Positions 31,811 to 42,579 of a stretch of DNA of 64,000 bases are shown piece after piece; within the stretch, counting starts at the first letter, position 1; the number at the start of each line of letters is the position of its first letter. This DNA is from Siphonodentalium dalli (lineage: Eukaryota; Mollusca; Scaphopoda; Gadilida; Siphonodentaliidae). The stretch lies in assembly GCA_032622095.1 (NCBI GenBank), contig CP136061.1:262292077-262356076 (forward strand). The letters are read 5' to 3'. The notes beneath the pieces are model-generated. The model was not told the origin of the DNA, did not search any database, and saw nothing but the letters and a program-made list of their open reading frames with translations. The translations under genes were made by a program, and so were the position numbers.

Positions 31811-32210
31811 TTAACCCTTTACCCAACAGAAGGGCCCTGTGCCAATGCATTCTCTTATATATGCGAGTCGACCATAGGTCGCCTCGCATATATAAGAGAA
31901 TGCATTGGCTTAACACATTAAATATTATAAAATTGTTAAAGAATGTAAGAAAAAATGGTAAAAAGTGTTTAAAAAAGATTTTTGTTAGGCCAATGCATTC
32001 TCTTATATATGCGAGGCGACCTATGGTCGACTCGCATATATAAGAGAATGCATTGGCACAGGGCATAACTGTAACTATCACAATGTGGTCAAGGAGCCGG
32101 TTCCAATGATATCCATATGTGTATGGTTCTATTGAGACAGACCGAAGATATTTTAGGCTGTTGAAGCTTTATTTGGCCGGTTTTGGCCGGTTTGTTGGGT
32201 AAAGGGTTAA
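31811..32210 (-). mobile_element. B5: complete family B MITE
   Basis: TTAA both ends, CCCTTTACCCAACAGAAGGG start, two opposite hairpins, CACAATGTGGTCAAGGAGCC arm and TTTGTTGGGTAAAGGG end. Confidence 0.95.
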
Positions 32211-32228
32211 GCAGAAGGGGGTCCCCAG

Positions 32229-32379
32229 CAAGCCTTGAAATAGCGTGTCTGTCATTTGCAGAATGAGGTTCCCAGAGGGTGAATTTGGTGATGCTAGCAC
32301 GCTATGTGGGGTAGCGTCACTAAATTCACCCTCTGGGGACCTCATTCTGCAAATGACAGACACGCTATTTCAAGGCTTG
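32229..32379. mobile_element. Nested family E copy with 8-bp duplication
   Basis: CAAGCCTTGAAATAGCG to CGCTATTTCAAGGCTTG, one palindrome, flanked by GTCCCCAG at 32221-32228 and 32380-32387. Confidence 0.92.
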
Positions 32380-32892
32380 GTCCCCAGAGTTTGAGGACCT
32401 CATTCTGCAAATGACAGACACACTATTTCAAGGCTTGGTCCCCAGAGTTTAAGGACCCCATTCTGCAAATGACAGACACACTATTTCAAGGCTTGGTCCC
32501 CAGAGTTTAAGGATCTCATTCTGCAAATGACAGACACACTATTTCAAGGCTTGGTCCCCAGAGTTTGAGGACCTTATTCTGCAAATGACAGACACACTAT
32601 TTCAAGGCTTGGTCCCCAGAGTTTAAGGACCTCATTCTGCAAATGACAGACACACTATTTCAAGGCTTGGTCCCCAGAGTTTAAGGATCTCATTCTGCAA
32701 ATGACAGACACACTATTTCAAGGCTTGGTCCCCAGAGTTTAAGGATCTCATTCTGCAAATGACAGACACACTATTTCAAGGCTTGGTCCCCAGAGTTTGA
32801 GGACCTCATTCTGCAAATGACAGACACACTATTTCAAGGCTTGGTCCCCAGAGTTTGAGGATCTCATTCTGCAAATGACAGACACACTATTT
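32371..32892. repeat. 58-bp tandem array, 9 copies
   Basis: Unit starts CAAGGCTTGGTCCCCAGAGT and ends CAGACACACTATTT. Starts at 32371, 32429, 32487 and every 58 bp to 32835. Each unit carries the junction between the nested E end and the host E. Confidence 0.97.
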
Positions 32893-32894
32893 CA

Positions 32895-34387
32895 CTATTG
32901 GTTATCTCCTCTCCAGCATCTCATCATGTCATCTCTCTAAATTTTGTCTGAGTCAATTTAAAATTCAAACTATATATACCATAACACCACGGACCTATTT
33001 GTAATAAACTCTGGCAGAATAAATGGAAAAATAGAGGTCTGAATTAATCACTCAGACAGACAAATGTGAAACTGGGGAATGGAATAAGGTGTCTACCTAA
33101 ATGTCTAGGTCTATTCTGTGCCGATGATCAATGAGCTAGAAATGTCTCCTTATATGTAAAACAGTAAAAAGTCATAAGCCATAGCTATGTAGTACATACG
33201 ATGATTAATGATGACCGAGAAGATCACTGACAATGCTAACGACACTGAGACAAAAACGACTCCCCCTGCTGGCCAAAAATTGAATTTCAGAACCCAGGCA
33301 AATCTATCAATCTGTCAAGAGCGGTAGATATAGACCCATACTGAACATCAGCGGATCCCCATGACGCTGGATTTTTTTATGCCGTCAGAATACTAATGAT
33401 GAAGTGTAGTACGTAGCAGGGCTCACTATTCCCTACAGGGAACTAGCTTACAGCATTACCCGCTTCGTCAGCCATGCTAATGGTAGATCACACGAGATTT
33501 CCATATAATCACGCCACTAATACTCGATTTTCCGCATACTTTCACTTACAGTGGATGAGTGAATTACTAATCTAGCTCTTTGTCATAAATGTAATTTTTG
33601 AGATGTCCGGCAAGGAACAAACGATTGTAATGAATTTATTTTTGATGTAATTTGAGTGACCGTTGACCATAAAGGGATCACGGCGGGGAGCGTAACTAAT
33701 GGAGTTGACAGTCACGCATACAAGAAAGCAAGTCACAACATCAGCTAACGAGGCTTGAAATGACATTGGAGAGGAGACAGTGCTGACAAATTTCAAGCTA
33801 CTCTATGTTGCTACCTGGTGATCAGTGATATACAAATTTTAACCCAGCTCTAGGATTTTTTATCGTTTGATATACGAATGTTAACCAGCTCTAGGATTTG
33901 TTATCCTTTGATATACGAATGTTAACCAACTCTAGGATTTTTTATCCTTTGATATACGAATGTTAACCAGCTCTAGGATTTTTTATCATTTGGAAACTCA
34001 ATCAACAAGTTGAACCAAAAACTTTACAACAAGGATCAAAAGAATCTTTCAATAATTTTCGAGGTCTTCTTAGCCTGGACACAGCTCGCGAAAAAATAAT
34101 TGAGATGTGAATTTAGTTCATGTTCTCTAGGCTGATAGGGTCCTCCACAGATGTTTCACCTATTATAGTCAATTTATAGTCACCAAATATATGATTATAT
34201 ACTTTCTCAGATGTATATTGTATATATAATATGTTATGACAGGCACCATTGTTTTATGGTTTGTTTTAATAAATCTTATCTTATCTTATGACATACTGTA
34301 GGGTAGCCACCGGTAGCTATGACAAAATTTATCAATGTCCATGGCTTAAATTCAAGACTTGAAATAGAGCATCTAACATTTGCAGAA
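32895..34387. other. Unassigned 1.5 kb
   Basis: No repeat partner except the 41-bp array at 33827-33991. A 74-codon minus-strand frame (33572-33796) shows no recognisable domain. Confidence 0.5.
33827..33991. repeat. 41-bp tandem repeat, 4 copies
   Basis: Unit GATATACGAATGTTAACCAG plus CTCTAGGATTTTTTATCCTTT; the first copy has one extra base. Confidence 0.95.
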
Positions 34388-34577
34388 TTATATCATCATA
34401 GAGAGCCTCGCATATATAAGAGAATACATTGGCCTAACAATATTTACCTTGACCTTGTAAGCCGGTGAATTCTCTTATATATCCAAGGCTCCCCATGGGA
34501 GTCTCCCATATATAAGAGAATGCTGCCTGGCACAGAATCTTTAATGCTGCACCAGCACAGCTCCCGTCATGAAACCA
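34388..34577 (+). mobile_element. C7: family C, left end lost
   Basis: AGAGAGCCTCGCATATATAA onward, CCTAACAATATTTACCTTGA linker, second hairpin, CACAGAATCT-TTAA-TGCTGCACC and CAGCTCCCGTCATGAAA. Its intact TTAA (34541-34544) is the empty counterpart of the A7 site. Confidence 0.85.
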
Positions 34578-35376
34578 GCTCAAGGCTTTTTAATCCTTGA
34601 TATCCAGCAGGGTCCCGGCCCACAGGAAGAACTAATGAAATTCAAGGACAATCAAGACAATTTTGTGACAATTAACAGTTTTCAAGGTCCATTACTCTTA
34701 AACTTCAAGGAAATTAAAGGCTATTTCTTGGATATTTTCTCCTTTTTTAACCCTTTGAGTGCCAGGTCCGATTTTTGTATCAACCCATATACCCTGTGCC
34801 AATGCATTCTCTTATATATGCGAGTCGACCATAGGTCGCCTCGCATATATAAGAGAATGCATTGGCCTAACCCTTTTTTTTTTTTTTTTTTACAATTTTA
34901 ATATATTTTATTATATTCTTTAACAGACTTATTGTGTAGGTTTAGGGCCGATAATATCGGCCCCTGGCACTCAAAGAGTTAAGATACAAATGTACTTAAT
35001 TATTTGTTCAGTGACAAGTACATGTTAAAGGCTCCCTTATGGTAATTTAATGCTCCCCTAGAGTAATTTAAGGCTTAAGACAATTTTGTGACAATTAACA
35101 GTTTTCAAGGCACATAATTCTAAACTTCAAGTGCACGTACTCCTGAAAATCGATGATGTTTAAGCTCCACCCTGTGGTAATTTAAGGCTCCTCTATCGTA
35201 ATTTAAGGTTTAAGACAATTTTGTGACAATTAACAGTTTTCAAGGCACATAACTCTAAACTTCAAGGCCATTTCTTGGATATTTTCTGGGTTTTTTTTTA
35301 AGATACTCGAATGTGTTCAGTGAGAAGTACATGTACTTCTGAAAATCAATGACGTTCAAGGCTCCCCTATGTTAAT
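34578..35376. repeat. Local tandem duplications around A5
   Basis: The block CAATTTTGTGACAATTAACA-GTTTTCAAGG occurs at about 34657, 35083 and 35216, with TTCTTGGATATTTTCT at 34723 and 35273. Units of 130-150 bp are partly deleted. A GGCTCCCCTATGGTAATTTA sub-repeat also recurs. Confidence 0.75.
34747..34982 (+). mobile_element. A5: complete family A MITE
   Basis: TTAA both ends, CCCTTTGAGTGCCAGG start, CCCCTGGCACTCAAAGAG end, one hairpin, long T run. The duplicated neighbour has the uninterrupted site at 35298-35301. Confidence 0.95.
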
Positions 35377-35430
35377 TTAACCCTTTCATGATGGGAGCTG
35401 TGCTGGTGCAGCATTTAAAAAAATGGTAAC
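35377..35430 (-). mobile_element. C8: family C end fragment
   Basis: TTAA-CCCTTTCATGATGGGAGC, TGTGCTGGTGCAGCATTTAA, then A6. Confidence 0.75.
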
Positions 35431-35669
35431 ATAACCCTTTGAGTGCCAGGTCCGATTTTTATATCAACCCATATACCCTGTGCCAATGCATTCTCTTAAA
35501 TATGCGAGTCGACCATAGGTCGCCTCGCATATATAAGAGAATGCATTGGCCTAACAATTTTTTTTTTTTTTTTTTTTACAATTTTAATAATTTATTCTTA
35601 TATTCTTTAACAGACTTATTGTGTAGGTTTAGGGCCGATCAGATCGGCCCCTGGCACTCAAAGGGTTAA
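35431..35669 (+). mobile_element. A6: family A MITE
   Basis: Left flank ATAA, a mutated TTAA; CCCTTTGAGTGCCAGG and CTGGCACTCAAAGGG-TTAA termini, hairpin at 35482-35550, T run. Confidence 0.93.
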
Positions 35670-36921
35670 TATACTTTTTCCAGACAGTTGTGCATCAATG
35701 AATACAATGAATTATTAGGTGCATTTTGTGCAAAACTTGCAAAGTGCAAAACATCATGAAGGCTTTAAGCACCTTTCCAGGACTTGATTACTCATTATAA
35801 GCCTCAAGGATACTCAAGGTCTCATGGGAACTCTGGAATACTCTCTGGTGGGTAACTACTTTATTCTCATTCATTCATTTGAGGGCATGTTCTCATTAAT
35901 TCAACAAAGAGACTAAAGTTTAATGAATGGAGATCCATTGTGCATTCTTGCCTGTCGTCAATGACTAAATGAAACATGAAGTTGCACCTCTGGTGCTGGA
36001 CACACCCATGGTGCTAAATGAAACATGGGCTGCCCAGCCGAGAGGGCGACGTGGGCGACTTCTTCGTCTTAGCGCCGTCCGCTTCGCCTTATTTTTGCAG
36101 TCGGGCGAAGTTCAAGTCGCCCTGAAAATTCCAAAGTTGACTGACGAAAATCGGCAAAATGCCCCAAATAATTTATGATAATTTACAACTGTCAACTGTG
36201 ATTGCACACAATACTCCACTATCAGGGTGTATCAGGGTGTTATAAAACAATTAACACCTGTATTGCTCCAATCTCGAAGCATGTTGACAACGGAGTCTGA
36301 TTACTGGCACCTGTGAAAACATCATCCGACCTCAAGTGTTAATCTGGTTGTTATTTTTAGATTACCGTGATTACCACACCTTACAATGAAGATTACAACT
36401 CACACCTCTCACAATGTGTCAATTCATCACTCCCTCTATGGAGTTTGGTTAAAGAAATTTTAAAACAAATTCATTTGTGAAGCATATTAAAATTTCAAAC
36501 GGGATTACTAACAGAGCACAGTAAAAGTGTTCATGATTTCGTTTCGTTTCGGTTTGATATATTGTTGGCATTTTTAAAAACCCGAAAAATATGAAATAAA
36601 ATCCTGTCATTCTCCCACAATTACGATATAAAATGCTGCTATCCTCTCACAATTATGTTTGGATATTATTAATAGTTATTAGGGTCATGAAGTGAACATA
36701 ATGACTCCATATTTCAACCATTGTTTCATAAGTTTAATTGACATATGTCATCTCTCCTATTTTCATTCTATAGCGATTCCTGTCGTAGTACTGATCAATT
36801 TAAATTTTGTAGACTCACTTCGCCCTATAGAACGGCCACTTCGCCTTATTTTTATAGTAGGGCGAAGTCATTTCGCCCTGAAAATCTGGTCTAGGCTGGT
36901 CCCTGCATGGGAAACCAAAGC
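35670..36921. other. Unassigned 1.2 kb with a small GGGCGAAGT repeat
   Basis: CTTCGCCTTATTTTTxxAGT, GGGCGAAGT and CGCCCTGAAAAT recur at 36081-36132 and 36839-36888. In the second copy ACTTCGCCC and GGGCGAAGT face each other as a small inverted repeat. No gene recognised. Confidence 0.5.
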
Positions 36922-37450
36922 TAACAAGAGCATGCCGTCGGGGCGTGGCATAATACGCCCGTTTCTGGAGTAGAGTGGGGCATGCAGACAGAAACCCATA
37001 TTTGAACTTGATCTGTATACCAAATTTGGTTCAGTTCCCTCGATTCAATCTCAAGTTATCATCTGGAAACCGAATATCAGGTAAAATCTAAGTTGAAAAA
37101 GGGGCATAACTCAGTCAAAATCATGCGGACGAAACCCATATTCGACCTTGATCTGTATTTTGGGGTGGTAAACTAATATAACAAATTTGGTTCAGTTCAC
37201 TTGATTCAATCTAAAGTTATCATCCAGAAACTGCAAATCAGGTAAAATCTAAGTGGAATAAGGGGCATAACTCAGTCAAAATCATGCAGACGAAACCCAT
37301 ATTTCAACTTGATCTGTATTTTGGTGTGGTAAAATAACAAACCAAATTTGGTTCAGTTCACTCGATTCAATCTAAAGTTATCATCCGTAAACCAAAAGCA
37401 GACGGACAACCCATTTACATAATATGACCATTTTTTCAAACGGGCATATA
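36922..37450 (+). repeat. G4: long family G with three tandem units
   Basis: AACAAGAGCATGCCGTCGGG head, then three units of about 135 bp (GACGAAACCCATATTxxAAC, TTGATCTGTATTTTGG, CCAAATTTGGTTCAGTTC, AAAGTTATCATCC), then AACGGGCATATAAAAAGCCC. Confidence 0.75.
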
Positions 37451-37780
37451 AAAAGCCCTCTTTTGAAACCCCACCTAATGCCAAACCTACATACCAAATT
37501 TCAACAGAATCCAAAAACCCAGGCTGAATATATGAGAGGACGGATGGAAATCCAACATTTTCAGATTAACAAACAGGGATAACTCTTGAATGGAAAAGGT
37601 GAACAATGTTAATGGACCCTCTTTTGAAAGCCCTCCTGGTGCCCTGGTGCCAAACCTGCATACCAAATTTCATCGAGATCCGATAACACCATGTTTGAGA
37701 TATATGAGCAGTATACCTCCATTCTTTCCAAGAAATCTCTGGGTGACAGATATTATACTGACCGATTCTAAGTGATATAT
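37451..37780 (+). repeat. Two diverged units of a G-like repeat
   Basis: CCTCTTTTGAAAxCCC, CATACCAAATTTCAxC and AATATATGAG blocks repeat about 150 bp apart; related blocks lie near 60000. Confidence 0.55.
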
Positions 37781-38166
37781 ATTAATCTGACGGTGTCTAT
37801 GAGAGCGGCCATTATCCACTGCTTACCAGTCAGAACAGAGCCTCGTCAGGTGATTATAAACTGATTGCATATCCCCGACAATAATTAACGGCGCTAATTT
37901 GGCACGTATCTGAATAATCTCCCTTGGATTCGAGCTCCGCGAGATGTGATGGTCAATCTATAGAACGGATTTACCTGATTGGTCATCGCCATGGTAGTCC
38001 TATGCACTAGAGATTGTATTTTATCCCCTGGATTCTATTCCCGTCCTTCATTCTGACATTTGAAGATTCTTTTGACAGTAGGAGAATCGGCCTAGAGAGA
38101 CTTTTAAATAGGTCTCGACTGGAATAGAAATATTTCACTTATAGACTCTGTATAGATAATAAATAG
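37781..38166. other. Unassigned stretch
   Basis: Nothing recognised. Confidence 0.4.
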
Positions 38167-38776
38167 TTAACCCTTTCATGACGGGAGCAAGCCTTGAAAT
38201 AGGGTGTCTGTCATTTGCAGAATGAGGTCCCCAGAGGGTGAATTTAGTGATGCTACCCCGCATAGTGGGCTAGCATCACCAAATTCACACTCTGGGGACC
38301 TCATTCTGCTTACACCTCAGCAAAATGAGGTTCCCAGAGGGTGAATTTGGTGATGCTAGCCCGCTATGCGGGGTAGCATCACTAAATTCACCCTCTGGGG
38401 ACCTCATTCTGCAAATGACAGACACCCTATTTCAAGGCTTGGACGGGAGCTCTGGTGGTGCAGCATTAAAGATCTTGTGCCAGTGAGTTCTGTTATATAT
38501 GTGAGTCTCCTAAAGGGAGCCTCTCATATATAAGAGAATGCACTGGCTTACAACGTCAAATTGGGGAGAAGGAGAAGATCATGTGATCTTTTCGACCAAT
38601 CCCAGGTGCTTTTCTCCCAACTACTCTCTCTACTACAAGGTCAAGGTAAATAATGTTAGACCAGTGTATTCTTTTATATATGAGAGGCTCCATATGGGAA
38701 ACTCTCATATGTAAGATAATGCATTGGCAAAGGGTTTTCACAAAATTTCAAGAAGCTCCAGCCATGAAAGGGTTAA
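38167..38776 (-). mobile_element. C9: family C, interrupted by E7
   Basis: TTAA-CCCTTTCATGACGGGAG, E7, then GACGGGAGCTCTGGTGGTGC, two hairpins and GCTCCAGCCATGAAAGGG-TTAA. Between the hairpins is an extra segment (about 38555-38635) with TTGGGGAGAA facing TTCTCCCAA. Confidence 0.9.
38188..38441. mobile_element. E7: family E with two palindromes
   Basis: CAAGCCTTGAAATAGGG to CCCTATTTCAAGGCTTG, flanked by GACGGGAG at 38180-38187 and 38442-38449. Two inner palindromes joined by TTACACCTCAGCAAA, as in E2. Confidence 0.95.
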
Positions 38777-38897
38777 CCCTTATTTTAGTGAGTGGATTCT
38801 CCCATTCAGTTATAGTAGTATACATTGGAATGGTACGTCTATTATTCATCTGAGGTATGTTCAGGAAATAGATAAACAGATAAACATATAATATATG
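38773..38897 (+). mobile_element. L6: family L element, partial
   Basis: TTAACCCTTATTTTAGTGAG-TGGATTC, CATTGGAATGGTACGTCTAT, TGTTCAGGAAATAGATAAAC. Shares its TTAA with C9 and ends at the palindrome at 38898. Confidence 0.7.
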
Positions 38898-39048
38898 CAC
38901 AGAATGACACGATGTGTAAATGGGTTTGTCGATACGGCATGAGTACTGTTGCGGAAGGATAGAACTTGAGGCGCTTGCGCCTCGGGTTCTATAGTTCCGC
39001 GACAGCACGAGTATCAACAAACCCATTTAAACATTGTGTCGTTCTGTG
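38898..39048. repeat. 151-bp imperfect palindrome
   Basis: CACAGAATGACACGATG faces CATTGTGTCGTTCTGTG, with AAATGGGTTTGT/ACAAACCCATTT further in and a tip GAGGCGC-TT-GCGCCTC. The left arm has about 7 extra bases (GGCATGA). Only copy in the window and richer in GC than its surroundings. Confidence 0.85.
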
Positions 39049-39486
39049 TTTATTACACGATTCGCATCCTAGAATCCGTGCATTAAAAATACAGGCTTAG
39101 AAGGTTTATTTAGGCACATAGAGGGCGTGTTTTGTCATGTGTGATGATGCTTTTATTTTATAGTTCCGGTTTCATGGTTGAGGCGAACGTCATGTACGTC
39201 ATTTTACGTCAACGAGATGCATATGGAAAGTACATTTCATGCGTATTTGTAAATATGGAACAGCAATAACACTGTACATCTGGGAACAAGCGTGTAATAA
39301 AAAAGGAGATGGTCCCATAAATGGCCGGATTTTGTGTACAGTACCCCGTTAAGGTCTTTTGAAATCTCCTTTATTCACTGTATGTTCATGTATTGTATGT
39401 TCATACGGTCGAGTAACTAATGAAACAGTGTGGGCTACAGAATTATCGCATGCTTGAGGTTTAAATTTGTGAATTTGTTATTTGAT
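39049..39486. other. Unassigned stretch with short inverted ends
   Basis: TTATTACACG (39050-39059) faces CGTGTAATAA (39291-39300), 251 bp in all, maybe a small transposon or chance. The rest is unrecognised. Confidence 0.35.
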
Positions 39487-39943
39487 TTAATCCATCCATG
39501 ACGGGAGCTTCCTGAAATTTTTTTGAAAACCCTGTGCCAATGCATTCTCTTATATATGCAAGTCTCGATTACATAGGGAGCCTCGCATATATAAGACAAT
39601 ACATTAGCCTAACATTATTTACCTTGACCTTGTAAGCCAGGATCCCTATGGGAGACTCGCATATATAAGAGATGCACTGGCACAGGATCTTTAACCCTTT
39701 GAGTGCCAGGTCGATTTTTGTATCAACCCATATACCCTGTGCCAATGCATTCTCTTATATATGCGAGTCGACCATAGGTCGCCTCGCATATATAAGAGAA
39801 TGCATTGGCCTAACATTTTTTTTTTTTGTTTTTTTTTTTTACAATTTTAATAATTTATACTTATATTCTTTAAACAGACTTATGACACTGACACTCAAAG
39901 GGTTAATGCTGTTCCAGCACAGCTACCATTATGAAAGGGTTAA
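39487..39943 (+). mobile_element. C10: family C, interrupted by A7
   Basis: TTAATCCATCCATGACGGGA, first hairpin with a TCGATTACATAGGGA centre, linker, shortened second hairpin, CACAGGATCT, A7, then TAATGCTGTTCCAGCACAGC and ATTATGAAAGGG-TTAA. Confidence 0.9.
39691..39906 (+). mobile_element. A7: family A MITE inside C10
   Basis: TTAA at both ends; CCCTTTGAGTGCCAGG start, hairpin, T run, shortened 3' part (CAGACTTATGACACTGACAC) and ACTCAAAGGG end. Sits exactly at the TTAA of the C motif ATCTTTAATGCTG. Confidence 0.95.
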
Positions 39944-40110
39944 CCCTTATTTTAATGAGTGGATTACATATCAGTTATAAATGTATACATGGGAATGGTC
40001 TGTTATTCAGTTGGGGGGGGGGGGTGCTCAGGAAATATAAGAAGATGACATGAACCGATACTGTAAGCCCAGAAAGATTCGTATTCATTGAAGGAATGTT
40101 CAGATTTGTT
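39940..40110 (+). mobile_element. L7: family L element
   Basis: TTAACCCTTATTTTAATGAG-TGGATT, GGGAATGGTCTGTTATTCAG, G run at about 40013-40024, AGGAATGTTCAGATTTG. B6 begins directly after. Confidence 0.75.
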
Positions 40111-40510
40111 TTAACCCTTTACCCAACAAACCAGCCAAAAACGGCCAAATAAAGCTGCAACAGCCTAAATTATCTTGGGTCTGTCTCAATAAAACCATAC
40201 AAATATGGATATCATTGGAACCGGCTCATTGACCACATTGTGATGGTTACAGTTATGCCCTGTGCCAATGCATTCTCTTATATATGCGAGTCGACCATAG
40301 GTCGCCTCGCATATATAAGAGAATGTATTGGCCTAAAAAAAATCGTTTTTTAACACTTTTTACCATTTTTTCTTACATTCTTTAACAATTTTATAATTTT
40401 TAATGTGTTAAGCCAATGCATTCTCTTATATATGCGAGGCGACCTATGGTCGACTCGCATATATAAGAGAATGCATTGGCACAGGGCCGTTCTGTTGGGT
40501 AAAGGGTTAA
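40111..40510 (+). mobile_element. B6: complete family B MITE
   Basis: TTAA both ends, CCCTTTACCCAACAAACCAG start, two hairpins, TTCTGTTGGGTAAAGGG end. Confidence 0.95.
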
Positions 40511-40575
40511 GGGGTTTCCATGACTGAGCTATGTCAGGAGGTGGAAAGTTTAGATGAATCTACACAGAAAACTAC

Positions 40576-40973
40576 TTAACCCTTTACCCAACAGAAGGGC
40601 CCTGTGCCAATGCATTCTCTTATATATGCGAGTCGACCATAGGTCGCCTCGCACATATAAGAGAATGCATTGGCTTATCACATTAAAAATTATAAAATTG
40701 TTAAAGAATGTAAGAAAAAATGGTAAAAAGTGTTAAAAAAAAGTTTTTTTTTAGGCCAATGCATTCTCTTATATGCGAGGCGACCTATGGTCGACTCGCA
40801 TATATAAGAGAATACATTGGCACAGGGCATAACTGTAACTATCACAATGTGGTCAAGGAGCCGGTTCCAATGATATCCATATTTGTATGGTTCTATTGAG
40901 ACAGACCGAAATATTTTAGGCTGTTGAAGCTTTATTTGGCCGGTTTTGGCCGTTTTGTTGGGTAAAGGGTTAA
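40576..40973 (-). mobile_element. B7: complete family B MITE
   Basis: TTAA both ends, CCCTTTACCCAACAGAAG start and TTTTGTTGGGTAAAGGG end. Inverted relative to B6, 65 bp away. One hairpin lacks four bases (CTTATATGCGAGG). Confidence 0.95.
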
Positions 40974-41762
40974 TTGTTCAGCTAGTACACCACATGAAGG
41001 AATCTATGATATCTGATGACCACATCAGGCATATTATACAACAATAAAAATGTCAAAAAGGTGACTTTAATATTTTTAGAAGGTAACTTTTACGAACAGC
41101 ATTCTCAGCAAGTTCAAAAAATTATTGGAAATGATCTGAACTGGTGAAATAATATATTTTGAATAAAAAGACGGATTGAACCAATAACTTAATATGTCGT
41201 GTTTTGGAATATTGAGTAAAAGGCTCACACTGACAGAAAGAGTTTTCAGTAATAAACAAACAGAAAACATAATCAATAACGTTCAATTACAGCATGAAAG
41301 ATTTTTCAAGGCGGATGTCAATGAAACCAATCCATAAATATGTTGGTTAAAAAAGGCCTCCCTATTCACCGATAGCTGTCCGTTCCGGTGGCGGAACGTG
41401 ATTCCGTAAAATTGATCAAACGTCATAGAGATTTTATTAGCAGACATCAATATGTCTACCGCTGGTCACAATGGCCGAGTCGGAAAGGTCACCCAAGGTT
41501 GGTGCGCAACACGAGATATACTAGCCGACAAATTTGAAATCATGAAATTGATTTTGTATTGACAGTGCACAGAAATGAGAATTGGTTTTTGGGACAAAGC
41601 CCAATATGAATACATGTAAACCAATTTTTTGTGGCATTCTATTCGAGACCGTATTCCGATAATTAGATTTATAAGTATAAGAAGAGACATCAAGTAAGCT
41701 AATGTAGGACTGAACCCTCAAACGGCCAGATTAGTGACAGGGTGACCCAAGTTGTTCCGTGA
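40974..41762. other. Unassigned stretch
   Basis: No repeat partner or gene recognised. Confidence 0.4.
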
Positions 41763-42162
41763 TTAACCCTTTACCCAACAAAGCGGCCAAAACCGGCCAA
41801 ATAAAGCTTCAACAGCCTAAAATATCTCCGGTCTGTCTCAATAGAACCATACAAATATGGATATCATTGGAACCGGCTCCTTGACCACATTGTGATAGTT
41901 ACAGTTATGCCCTGTGCCAATGCATTCTCTTATATATGCGAGTCGACCATAGGTCGCCTCGCATATATAAGAGAATGCATTGGCCTAAAAAAAATCTGTT
42001 TTTAACACTTTTTACCATTTTTTCTTACATTCTTTAACAATTTTATAATTTGTAATGTGTTAAGCCAATGCATTCTCTTATATATGCGAGGCGACCTATG
42101 GTCGACTCGCATATATAAGAGAATGCATTGGCACAGGGCCCTTCTGTTGGGTAAAGGGTTAA
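41763..42162 (+). mobile_element. B8: complete family B MITE
   Basis: TTAA both ends, CCCTTTACCCAACAAAGC start, two hairpins, CCTTCTGTTGGGTAAAGGG end. Confidence 0.95.
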
Positions 42163-42579
42163 AGGCACACAATCTGATTTGATGGTCCACGTATCATCAG
42201 ATTCCAACAACATTTCTTCAAAAGCTTAACGCTTTAGTTTTCAGAATTGATTAATTACCAAACAAATGATGCTAACCACTGTAAATTCCAGTATAAAATT
42301 TTCCAAACGTGTTATATATCAAATTTTGTTCAACACAATTAGGTATCGAGAGTATGTCGGTCGGCTTGTCAAATATTTGCTGGGCCTCCAAATATTCTAG
42401 GTGGTTAAAAAAATAAAAGATTTCAAAAATAAATATCTGATAACTCTTGAGCTTTGATGGGTGGGTTCCTCGACTCGTATCAAATATTTTTTACCCCAAA
42501 GCCAAAGAAATAGTAATTTAGGAACCTTTAATTCGGATTATGTATCTTTAACATAGCATTCAAATTATTTTTGTGGATT
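42163..42579. other. Unassigned stretch
   Basis: AT-rich; nothing firm recognised. Confidence 0.4.

Larger units (their letters stand above)
32211..32894. mobile_element. E6: family E host copy with nested copy and array
   Basis: GCAGAAGGGGGTCCCCAG is the left remnant of a host E. A second E (32229-32379) interrupts it and the host continues as GTCCCCAGAGTTTGAGGACC. Confidence 0.8.
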
